64,000 bases of DNA. It comes from Gammaproteobacteria bacterium. GTDB lineage: Bacteria > Pseudomonadota > Gammaproteobacteria > Pseudomonadales > Pseudohongiellaceae. Shown one piece after another: positions 1-8,600 of this stretch. Position 1 is the stretch's first letter, and the number at the start of each line of letters is the position of its first letter. The notes beneath the pieces were generated by a model. That model had not been told where the DNA came from. It was given only the letters and a program-made list of their open reading frames with translations, and did not search any database. The stretch lies in NCBI GenBank assembly GCA_018401885.1, contig JAGYKB010000003.1, positions 93,646 through 157,645 of the forward strand, read 5' to 3'. The translations under genes were made by a program, and so were the position numbers.

Positions 1-465
1 ATTGCGTTTATTTTGTTCTTGACCTTTGAGTCATTAAAACAAACTGTTATTGTGCTGTCGAACATTCCTTTTGCAATGACAGGAGGGCTTTTAGCTCTAT
101 GGCTTACGGGCGAATTTTTGTCAGTACCTGCCTCCGTTGGTTTCATCGCATTGCTCGGAATTGCGGTGCTCAACGGCGTAGTATTAATGTCACATTTTAA
201 CTACTTGCATGCAAAAGGGTTTCAGGTTTTAGAAATAGTAACCGAGGGGGCTCAGCGAAGACTTCGTCCGGTCTTGATGACAGCGACTACCTGCGCGTTC
301 GGCCTAGTCCCTTTGCTGCTTGCAACGGGTCCAGGCTCCGAGATTCAGAAGCCTCTCGCAATCGTAGTCATCGGTGGACTCATAAGCAGTACTGTGCTGA
401 CGCTTTATTTGTTTCCGCTGATCTATTTGCGTACTACCAAGGCATTAAGTATCAATCCGCGATAG
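1..465 (+). CDS. Heavy-metal RND efflux permease, C-terminal end (partial)
   Basis: The last 154 residues of an inner-membrane RND pump of the CzcA/CusA type are visible; the reading frame is open to the first base, so the gene begins outside the window. The segment holds hydrophobic helices typical of TM8-TM12, the family-typical loop with RRLRPVLMTA (about 90 residues in) and the following GLVPLL and GSEIQKPLA stretches. In the family this region sits in the proton-relay membrane domain of a trimer that exports divalent or monovalent metal ions with a periplasmic adaptor and an outer-membrane channel. The DUF3240 gene begins 13 bases downstream, a pairing common in metal-efflux operons. Which metal is carried cannot be told from this fragment. 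Confidence 0.9.
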   Translation: MAFILFLTFESLKQTVIVLSNIPFAMTGGLLALWLTGEFLSVPASVGFIALLGIAVLNGVVLMSHFNYLHAKGFQVLEIVTEGAQRRLRPVLMTATTCAFGLVPLLLATGPGSEIQKPLAIVVIGGLISSTVLTLYLFPLIYLRTTKALSINPR

Positions 466-478
466 GAAAGGAAGATCG

Positions 479-769
479 ATGAATAGTTTGCTTGTTTTCG
501 AAATAGCATCGAGCATCGAAGAAGATTTCATTGATTGCCTCTTAGAGTTCCCGCTAATAGAGAGCTTCTCTTCTTTCGAAATACGGAGACATGGGAATCA
601 TGAATCGTTAAGTACTATCGAAAAAGTCACGGGTCGTTCTAAGGCAATTCGATTTGAAGTTTTAATTGACCAAGAACAAATCGATCAGCTCGTAACTCGC
701 CTTAATCAAGCTGTTGCTCCCAATATTCGATTTAATATTATCCCTTTAATTGGCAGCGGCACGACTTGA
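479..769 (+). CDS. DUF3240 family protein
   Basis: A 96-residue soluble protein with no signal peptide or membrane helix. Its length, acidic N-terminal half and overall beta-alpha pattern (LLVFEIASSIEEDFIDCLLE at the start, RFNIIPLIGSG at the end) fit the DUF3240 family, small ferredoxin-like proteins, possibly P-II-like, often encoded next to CzcA/CusA pumps. It lies 13 bases after the RND permease and probably shares its transcript. The biochemical role of the family is not established; a regulatory or metal-sensing role is only an inference from context. The ATG is preceded by an AGGAAAGGA-like ribosome binding site at about 462-471. Confidence 0.75.
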   Translation: MNSLLVFEIASSIEEDFIDCLLEFPLIESFSSFEIRRHGNHESLSTIEKVTGRSKAIRFEVLIDQEQIDQLVTRLNQAVAPNIRFNIIPLIGSGTT

Positions 770-839
770 TAGTCAACAGGCGAGGAATGGCAGGCGAATG
801 AAGCGGGGCAGACGCATAGAAAATTTAGCACAAGATTGA

Positions 840-869
840 GCGTAGCGCTCCTGTAAGAAGCGGCTACGC
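840..869. repeat. Inverted repeat between convergent genes
   Basis: GCGTAGC at 840-846 and GCTACGC at 863-869 form a perfect 7-bp stem between the DUF3240 gene (plus) and the porin gene (minus). A further GCTACGC-like copy lies at about 880. There is no T-run on either side, so it is not a classical intrinsic terminator; it may still be a bidirectional transcript-end hairpin. Confidence 0.4.
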
Positions 870-893
870 GTCCTAATTAGCTACGCATCCAAC

Positions 894-2255
894 TTAAAAA
901 TTCCACTGGGTGCGAAGTGTAAAGATATCCATGTCTTGCGCGAACATTCTCACGGTATTTGACTCATCGGTATCGAGCACGCGCGACCAATCCGCCATGA
1001 TCCGTACACTACGATTTGGATACCAGTTGAGCGCGATCGATAGCGCGTCTTCAGTTCCGCCCATCACATTGCCATCGTTTAGGTCAATCGTGGCGTAACG
1101 CGCGGCAATTTCCCACGCGCCGATGCCACCGTTTGCCCAATCGAAGTTTCTCGCAGGTCGTAGGCCTTTGAATTCTCCTTCGTTCATTCTGTAGCTTGAG
1201 GCGCGAGTTTCGCCGGTCAGGCTCCACGCGGCGGCGGCATGCCAGCCTGAGAACTCAAGGTCCGGTGCTGCAGCGCGCTCGATCTGTGTTGTTGTATGCT
1301 CTGCAAATACATAGAGAGGCCCCCACACTGCCGCCATCTCTGGACCGAAAAGCGTTGCGGACTCTGCGTCGTTAAGCTTACCGGTGTTAACTATGTTGAG
1401 TTCTGAAAAATCGGTGGTTTTATCTTTTATCTCCACTGTCGGTGTGGCGATATCTAACTCGCGATAGGAGCTCCTAACGCCTAGGTGCAGAATACGGTTG
1501 TCTTCTATAATTGGCGAGTAGACAAACCGGCCCGACGTCCCCCAGCCTTCGTCTCCCGTTGTATCACTGTTGCTCATCGCGTCGCCGTAAATGCCTGCTG
1601 CGACAAACCAATTCACGCCGCTATTCTCGTAACGCGCACCGATAGCGCGATCTGTAAATGTCGCGACTAAGTAGTTGTCTGCGCTTCGCTCGACGAAGGG
1701 AATGTCGTTAGAGCTCATTTCGAGTGAAAGGCTGTAGGGCTGTTTCTGGTGTCCTACGTAGAGGGAGGCGCCACCATCTGTCTCGTACCCTAATTTAATA
1801 TCTTTTATTGCGACCTGGTTTTTCGCATAGTCGAATTCGGCAGCGTAGCCCCAGTTATTGTTGAACACGCCATCTATTTCGATGCGCCCCCGTCGAACCT
1901 GGCTGCCGCTAATTGGGTCTTTGCCAATGCGCGAATCGAACGAGTGGTCGATGTAGTCGAGATGCAAGCGTCCGCCGATCTCCACCTCGTAGGCGCCGTC
2001 GGCAGATTTAACATTAAGCCCGCTGCCGTTAGCAAAGCCGATGTTTACGACGTCGGCCTCCTCTAACGCCTCTTTGCTCAACAGTTCGTCGTACTGCGCT
2101 TGGTCGATAGCGCCGTTGCTCAGCAGTATATCGAGAAGCGCTTGGTCTGCGGCTTGGGCAGTGGATGTTACAAGAGCAATCGCGGAGGCTAAAGTTATTG
2201 CCGAGGCTTTTACAAAACCGTTCGAGCCGGCAACTTGGTGCATTTTGTGCGTCAC
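894..2255 (-). CDS. OprO/OprP-type porin (phosphate/polyphosphate-selective family)
   Basis: A 453-residue outer-membrane porin. It has a Sec signal peptide ending near STAQA-ADQ (about residue 36), a short coiled-coil-like segment with LLSNGAIDQAQYDELL, then a beta-barrel that opens with the family motif VEIGGRLHLDYIDH and RRGRIEIDGVFNNNWGYAAEFDYA and ends in an aromatic residue (QWNF), as outer-membrane barrels do. This architecture is that of the OprO/OprP family, trimeric channels for phosphate or polyphosphate, although members with other substrates exist. A PhoB-box-like site about 100 bases upstream supports phosphate control. The listed start is GTG; an ATG four codons on (2243) is equally possible. 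No obvious operon partner. Confidence 0.88.
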   Translation of the reverse strand: MTHKMHQVAGSNGFVKASAITLASAIALVTSTAQAADQALLDILLSNGAIDQAQYDELLSKEALEEADVVNIGFANGSGLNVKSADGAYEVEIGGRLHLDYIDHSFDSRIGKDPISGSQVRRGRIEIDGVFNNNWGYAAEFDYAKNQVAIKDIKLGYETDGGASLYVGHQKQPYSLSLEMSSNDIPFVERSADNYLVATFTDRAIGARYENSGVNWFVAAGIYGDAMSNSDTTGDEGWGTSGRFVYSPIIEDNRILHLGVRSSYRELDIATPTVEIKDKTTDFSELNIVNTGKLNDAESATLFGPEMAAVWGPLYVFAEHTTTQIERAAAPDLEFSGWHAAAAWSLTGETRASSYRMNEGEFKGLRPARNFDWANGGIGAWEIAARYATIDLNDGNVMGGTEDALSIALNWYPNRSVRIMADWSRVLDTDESNTVRMFAQDMDIFTLRTQWNF

Positions 2256-2346
2256 TAGGTTCTATCCCCGCGTCCTTATGGTTGGTTTAGTGCTTATAAA
2301 CATGATCAGCTTCGTAAGCTTGATAACAACAATCTATTACCAAAAT

Positions 2347-2372
2347 ATTACAGGTTTATGACAATATGACAG
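2347..2372 (-). promoter_or_regulatory. Predicted PhoB (Pho) box upstream of the porin
   Basis: Read on the minus strand, 2364-2347 gives TTGTCATAAACCTGTAAT, which agrees with the PHO-box consensus (two CTGTCAT heptamers 11 bp apart) at about 15 of 18 positions. A third heptamer, CTGTCAT, lies just upstream at 2372-2366. The site is about 100 bases before the porin start and oriented towards it. Spacing and sequence are visible; binding by PhoB is inferred. Confidence 0.65.
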
Positions 2373-2547
2373 TTAAGTCATTATTTTGACCAAAAAATGA
2401 AATATTTTAGATTGAGTAGCAGTGGAGGAAGTGCTAACGGCTAGGATCGTCAGTCGAGAGTGGGATGTATGTGCGGTACGCGGTTTAACATCGAAGAGCT
2501 AACAGAGTGACAAATGTGAGGGAGGAGCAGGGAAAGAAAATCAGCTA

Positions 2548-2790
2548 TCAACGCATCTTCTGCGTGGCGCAGCGAAAGGTGCCTACGACAAACCCGCGAA
2601 GCTTCGCGTGTTTAGTCTTACGCGACGTTACGCGCTTGCGCCACATTCTAAACGAAGAGGGTTTCATCTCGAGTCGCATGAGCTTTATGACATCTGGCTC
2701 TTTGAGCCCGTAAGACGCCTCAATCGCTTCGAAGGGTGTGCGGTCTTCCCACGCCATTTCGATGATTCGGCTTATGTCACTGGGGTTCAT
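2548..2790 (-). CDS. DUF2805 / TIGR03643 family small protein
   Basis: An 80-residue basic protein. The N-terminal half (DISRIIEMAWEDRTPFEAI, GLKEPDVIKLMR, FRMWRKRV) matches the helix-turn-helix-like pattern I recall for the DUF2805/TIGR03643 family; the C-terminal third is rich in Lys and Arg. The function is unknown in the family; nucleic-acid binding is plausible from the charge but not shown. It begins 33 bases after the SulP stop and is likely translated from the same minus-strand transcript. Confidence 0.7.
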   Translation of the reverse strand: MNPSDISRIIEMAWEDRTPFEAIEASYGLKEPDVIKLMRLEMKPSSFRMWRKRVTSRKTKHAKLRGFVVGTFRCATQKMR

Positions 2791-2823
2791 TCTATTGCCT
2801 CACTTGCAAAACTTCGATTACGT

Positions 2824-4212
2824 CTATATTTCGACGGCTACTTTATAAGTCAGATCTTCGATGATGTTTACATCGATTATTACTACATCAGGATCAGCTG
2901 CGATATCGAACTTCTCGGCAAAAGCCTGCACCGAACCGAAGAACAACGGACCGTAGATTTCATAGTGCTTAGTGCCTTTTTCGTCGACGTATTTACGCGC
3001 GCGTATACGTTTGGCGTTCTCCCATGCAAATACCAGCGCTGAAATTATCACACCGATAAGCACCGCTAGGGCAAGGTTATGTAGGAGTACGGTGATGCCC
3101 GCAACAAGAAAACCCACGAGGTTGTCGCGTGTTGGCATCCTCCCGATCGCCCTGATACTCGCCCATTCGAAGGTCCCAATCGCGACCATAATCATTAGTC
3201 CTGTCAGGGCGGCGATCGGCATCTTCTCGATGTATTCTGCGCCAAACATGATAAACACAAGCAGCATAACCGAGGCGACAACCCCCGAGAGGCGCGCGCG
3301 GGCGCCGGATGAAATGTTGATAAGGCTTTGGCCAATCATCGCGCAGCCGCCCATGCCAGAGAAAAATCCGGTGACGAAGTTTGCAAGACCCTGTGCCATC
3401 GCTTCTTTATTACTTTTACCGCGAGTCTCGGTGATCTCATCGATGAGGTTCAATGTCAGTAGGCTTTCTATAAGACCAACTCCAGCAACGATAAAAGCAT
3501 AGGGGAAAATAATGCTGAGTGTCGCGAGGGTAAGAGGCACGTCAGGGATATGGAAGGGTGGGAAGCCGCCCTTAATCGAACTTATATCACCAACGTTGCG
3601 CGTGTCGATATCTAGGCCGAGAACGATAGCGCTGACGACTAAAATCGCCGTTAGCGAAGCAGGCACTGCCTTGGTAAGCTTCGGTAGTGCCCAAATAATA
3701 AGCATTGTGAGGAAAACGAGGCCCAGCATAACGTTAAGCTGATCGCCGATCATCCAACCCATCTCGCCGCTTTCTCCAGCAACTTTAAACGATGCTAGCT
3801 GCGCCAAAAAGATGACAATCGCGAGCCCGTTAACAAAGCCGAACATCACCGAGTGCGGTACGAGGCGAATGAATTTACCTAATTTGAGTGCCCCCGCCAG
3901 CATTTGAATCATGCCTGCAAGCACAACTGTGGCGAAGATGTACTCGACGCCATGGCTCTGCGCGAGACTCACTATGACCACTGCCACCGCGCCAGTCGCG
4001 CCTGAAATCATGCCCGGCCGACCACCAAAAAGCGACGTAATAAGGCCAATACTGAATGCGGCATAGAGACCGGTGAGCGGAGAAAGCCCCGCGATAAGCG
4101 CGAAGGCAATTGCCTCAGGCACCAGCGCCAATGACACGGTGAGTCCGGAAAGGATTTCGGTCATGAAGTTGATGTGCTTAGAACGGTCGTAGAGGTTTAA
4201 GAGGTTTTTCAC
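2824..4212 (-). CDS. SulP-family inorganic anion transporter with shortened STAS domain
   Basis: A membrane transporter of the SulP (SLC26-like) family, carrying sulfate, bicarbonate or similar anions across the inner membrane. The family signature (ILSGLTVSLALVPEAIAFAL, SPLTGLYAAF, SGATGAVAVVIVSL) opens the protein and about 12-14 hydrophobic segments follow. The C-terminal cytoplasmic STAS domain is abnormal: it begins well (YGPLFFGSVQAFAEKF, DPDVVIIDV) but jumps directly to what looks like the end of the domain (NIIEDLTYKVAVEI), so roughly 45-50 residues of its core are missing in frame. The start is a GTG at 4212 chosen by family N-terminus; a TTG at 4242 would add ten residues. Neither has a strong ribosome binding site. 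Substrate not determinable. Confidence 0.88.
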   Translation of the reverse strand: MKNLLNLYDRSKHINFMTEILSGLTVSLALVPEAIAFALIAGLSPLTGLYAAFSIGLITSLFGGRPGMISGATGAVAVVIVSLAQSHGVEYIFATVVLAGMIQMLAGALKLGKFIRLVPHSVMFGFVNGLAIVIFLAQLASFKVAGESGEMGWMIGDQLNVMLGLVFLTMLIIWALPKLTKAVPASLTAILVVSAIVLGLDIDTRNVGDISSIKGGFPPFHIPDVPLTLATLSIIFPYAFIVAGVGLIESLLTLNLIDEITETRGKSNKEAMAQGLANFVTGFFSGMGGCAMIGQSLINISSGARARLSGVVASVMLLVFIMFGAEYIEKMPIAALTGLMIMVAIGTFEWASIRAIGRMPTRDNLVGFLVAGITVLLHNLALAVLIGVIISALVFAWENAKRIRARKYVDEKGTKHYEIYGPLFFGSVQAFAEKFDIAADPDVVIIDVNIIEDLTYKVAVEI

Positions 4213-4324
4213 AGGTTTAAAGTAGTGTGTAGCCAAATGCAAAAGGCGGGCACTCTACAGGAAAGGACGCTCAATGAGAAGGAACGTGTGATTATGTGAT
4301 AAGCGTGAAGAGGCTAAGAGGGTG

Positions 4325-5260
4325 CTAGAGCGGCAGTCTGAGCCCTTCTGTCGCGATATGGTAGCCGGAATCTAACACGGTAAGGCTCTCAGGACTTTCA
4401 GGCTCTAGTAGAGGATTCGTGTGGTTGAAGTGGATAAACCAGACCTTGTCGCGCTCCGTTGCTGGTAAATCTGCAAACAACGCCATCGACTCAACGACGA
4501 ACGGATGAGGTATCTGAGACATATCCCTATTACCAAGCTCTCCGTCAGCGAAAAAAGTTGCGTCCAGTAGGGCGTAGTCGACTGTCTTGAGCAGTGCAGC
4601 GATGTCTGTGTCCCAGTCGGCCCATTTATTAATGTCGGGGATAAAGAGTGCGCTCTTGTTAGGACCCTCGATGCGATAACCGACCGTCTCGGAAAATTCA
4701 TCGCGATGAGGAACTAGCATGGGTGTCACGAAGAGGGTCGATGTTAGTTTGACGGCGTGGTCGTCTCTAAGCGGCATAAGCGCTACGTTGCCTAGCGCAA
4801 CAAGTTGACTCCATGGCCCATTGTTCCTTAGAAACGCCGACATCAATGGCATTGCATACACGTCGAGCCCCTGCGCATTCATCGCTTCACGCCCAAAATG
4901 CATTAAGCCTGCGTAGTGACCGATATGCGCATGAGTCAGAAAGACACCATCGAGGCCGTCGCGAGTATTCGGAGCCTCTTTTTGGAGGGCATAAAGCTGT
5001 TCGGGAAGATGTGGGGTCGCTTCGAATAAGAAACTTAGGTCCCGTTCAGGGTCTATTAACGCCAGCGATGTTGCGGTGCGTCGTTGGGAGGGGTTTTCCC
5101 AGCCTTTCATACAATGCGGTTGATAACAGCCAACTTGAGGATAGCCTGCATCTTGAGCGACCCCAAGTATAAAGAGGTACGGGGTCTCTTGCGCCGATAC
5201 GAGCGAGCTTATAACGAGGGTATAAGCAAATAAAAATATTGAAATACTCAGTTTTCCCAT
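4325..5260 (-). CDS. Exported PqqB-like metallo-beta-lactamase-fold protein
   Basis: A 311-residue protein with an N-terminal signal peptide (cleavage near VSA-QET). The mature part begins with LGVAQDAGYPQVGC, a PqqB-like opening with two nearby Cys, and carries the metal-binding core THAHIGHYAG (about residue 110), where the usual Asp of HxHxDH is Gly, then VPHRDE, FIPDINKW and FIHFNHTNP with later ligand candidates. This places it in the MBL fold close to PqqB, but no other pqq genes are present, so a role in PQQ synthesis is unlikely. It would act in the periplasm; the substrate is unknown. It stands alone on the minus strand. Confidence 0.75.
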   Translation of the reverse strand: MGKLSISIFLFAYTLVISSLVSAQETPYLFILGVAQDAGYPQVGCYQPHCMKGWENPSQRRTATSLALIDPERDLSFLFEATPHLPEQLYALQKEAPNTRDGLDGVFLTHAHIGHYAGLMHFGREAMNAQGLDVYAMPLMSAFLRNNGPWSQLVALGNVALMPLRDDHAVKLTSTLFVTPMLVPHRDEFSETVGYRIEGPNKSALFIPDINKWADWDTDIAALLKTVDYALLDATFFADGELGNRDMSQIPHPFVVESMALFADLPATERDKVWFIHFNHTNPLLEPESPESLTVLDSGYHIATEGLRLPL

Positions 5261-5607
5261 CTAACTATTCCCTCCAAACCCCAGCTCATTCTGCTAGACT
5301 CAGCAGAGATGAGTCACATTATCTTGACCAATAAGTTCTGCCGGTACTGTGCAGCATTCTCTCATGCGCTGTTGTCGCTGTGCTAGTCATCTCTCTAATG
5401 AGGAAAATTTATGGATTCACCAATCCGATTGCTATCGAATTTGGTTTTTGGGGATCCTACATTTTGCCCGTTTTGATGCGATATGACGGCATCCCAGCCC
5501 GTTAGCTATTAATAGCCCCATTTGAGTTCTATACTGTAGACTGATGAGTGGGCGCTCGATTACATCCGTCTGACGTAAGTTAAAACGCGCTTTTTAATTG
5601 AGGACGG
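5261..5607. other. Intergenic region between divergent genes
   Basis: About 350 bases with no credible coding frame, separating the minus-strand MBL gene from the plus-strand giant gene. It must hold promoters for both. A possible -10 (TATACT, 5530-5535) faces the giant gene but I see no good -35. A 6-bp hairpin (TCTGCT 5290-5295, AGCAGA 5302-5307) lies before the MBL gene. An AGGACGG ribosome binding site (5601-5607) abuts the ATG at 5608. Confidence 0.4.
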
Positions 5608-8600
5608 ATGATGATTAGAATGGCATTTACAGCGAGCATTCTGCTTCGCGGATTTTGCGTCCTAATTGTCTCTCTCGCGGTTTTGCTCGCTGCGCCCGAC
5701 GCAAGCGCGCAGTGCAGCGCTACTAGTGATACTTCAGACTCCAACGTTCGCTTTAGCAGCTGTACTTATGCAGAAGCCGCCACTGCAAACGCCAATCGAC
5801 TCGATATAGCCTATCCAGCAAGCACTGCGTCCGGAGATGTGCTTGTGCTTGTAGTAGCGATAAGAGGACAAGTTGGAGTTTATAACCCCCCCCGGATATG
5901 TGCGCGTCATGACAGAAACTGGGGGAAGCGCCACGCTTGCTATTTTTCGTAGGATTGCAGACGGTAATGAGCTTGGTGATCTGAGGGTGAACTGGACCGG
6001 CAATAGGTTCGGTCAGGCCTTTATGTTGAGATTGGTTAACGCAACAGGACGATTCGAAACAGACTGGGTTTCCAGCGCGACTAATACGCTCGTTCAGTCG
6101 CCCCGTTTGACTTCAGGGTATACCAATCAATTCGTGCTCAGGGTAGCCGCAATGCCTGGCGACGAAGTGCAGGCCTCTGCCGAAATCGTCAAGAGTGGCG
6201 GCCACAATAATCTTATTTGGAATACTCATCCTAATCTGGGCACGTCTCCAACTAATGCGATAACCTTGTCAGCTGCTTATGCTTTGCAGGCAGCTGAAAC
6301 CTCAACAGGTGAAGCGGCGTTTAATAATCTCACTGAGAGTTCTTCGCTTACCGCGACTGTTGCGTTCGAGTTTGGCGCCGATGGCGTGCCTACCGGAGAC
6401 CCAAGTGATTTCATTTGTGCTCGTAATACCGATGCACTTACACAGCCTTCACAAATAGTTATCTTCCGCGGATGCCGTAGGCAGTCGACTCCAACGACAA
6501 GCGGTGCAAACAGTATTACCATCGAAAAGCCTTCCGACGCGCAGGTCGGTGATGTTCTTCTCGCGATGATTTCAGCGGGGACTGATGACCTAACCTCGAC
6601 GCCTAGTGGTTGGACAAGTTTACTCTATAGCTCGCACAAGAACGATGTAGCACTCGGAGAAAAAGGAGCGAGCTATGCCATCTATAAGCGCACGGTGTCG
6701 GCAACCGAGCCGAGCAGTTACACGTTCACTTTTTCCGATGTGAGAGGCATTACAGGGCTAGTTAGTGCGTTTGGTAATGCAGATCCGACGATCTCCGTGT
6801 CTAGCCGAACTGAAACGGGAGAGTCTATGCTGAGTCCATCAGCCACTACGACGAACCCAAATAGTTTGGTAATCAGAACGATGGCATCTGATGATCAAGA
6901 CATCGGAAACCTGCCTTCCGAAATAGTGCCTTACTACCGGAACATAGCTGCAATCGATTCGCAGGCGGTAGATAAGGGCGTTAGTTTGCAGGCGGCCTAT
7001 CTTAACGTGCCAACAGCGGGTCCTGTGCGTGATGAAAGAATGTATCTGCTCCAAACTGAGGAATCGACGCTCGCGACTTTGGTTATAGCGCCCGTAGTCA
7101 ATTATCAACTCGGTTTCACAATGCCGGACACAGCATCGGATTCGTGCGGTTCGCAGGTAGTCACGCTTACTGTGCGTGATGGTTCAGGAAGTGTGCTAAC
7201 AAATTTTACTGGTACAGTGAATCTCGCAGTGCAAGCGGCATCAAGTGATTTGTATGCGGGTGCGAGTTGGCTTGACCTTGATGGCTCGCTCAATGGGACA
7301 TTAACTAACGACGGTAATGGCGTCGCGAGTTACACCTTTAGCAGCGCTGATAATGGTGTTGCAGTATTCGATTTTCTTAACCCCAATGCTGGAACGGTGA
7401 ATTTCGACGCAAGCTACACCGATCCTGCGACCGGTCAATTGATTACTGAGACCTCGTCTTTAGATCCTGAATTAATAATTTCGGCCTGCACCGTTAAAGT
7501 GACAGTGATCGATAATGCTATTGCAGCATGCAGCGCTGGAACCGACGTAACCTATGAGATTTTTAGGGGAGACGGCGCAAAATACACAGCGTATGACGGC
7601 CTACTAATCGTCACGGCCAACGGAACAGGTAATTACAGCTACTCAGGGTCATCATCCAGTGACTTTAATAATCTCGGCACTAACGACGGTGTTGCTCGTT
7701 ACCAATTCAGCGCTTCGGATAACGGTGAGGTAACACTGACTTATTCAAGCGTTACACCAGCTACCGCGACTCTCGATGCTTATTCCTCCGTAGCAGGGGT
7801 AACGGGAGGCGTATCCACTGCTAATACAGTGGTGATATCTGACTGCACTTTTCGAATTACTTACACAGATGCAATAGCCGGTGGCACTACTTGCGCCGCA
7901 GAATCTGTTCGTATTGGAATCCATGACGATGCAAACGGTAGTCTGGTGACCGACTTTGTTGGCAGCATGAGCGTCGAAGCGAGTTCGAATAAAGGTGCTT
8001 GGAGCCTTATCAGTGGAGGCGGTGATTTTACCGAAGCTTCGTTGATCGATGGTGTTTTTACTTACAATTTTAGTAGTGCGGATGCAGGCGAGGCGACCTT
8101 CGCCTATTCGACTCTTGATACGGGCGAGATTAATTTCAACGTAACTAGCGGGACGTTTGAAGACGTAAGAGATAGTTCGAATGCTTACGATCCAAATCTC
8201 TCAGTTGGGAATTGTGTCATACGCGTTACAGTCGACACGCCATCTAACGAAGGAGATATGTGCAGCATCGAACCAATCACGTTTACCATTACGAATGCAG
8301 CAGGATCAAGGATAGCTCATTTCGTAGGCATTCTCTCGATAGCAACAACCAGTGCTAATGGCGACTGGCGAGGAGGTGAAACGAATACCGCGGTGAACGG
8401 CGTCGAAGACGATGGCGTTGCAACGTACACCTTCGCTGCTGCAGACGAAGGCAACATAACACTTGGGTTTACTCATCTCTATGAGGCGCCGAGCGTAGGG
8501 TTTGTTGTATCTGCGGTCAGCACTGCTGGAAAGTCAGTTTCACAATCGGGCTACATAAACGAATCGATCAAAATTTTGAGCTGCTCTGTTTTCGTCGATG

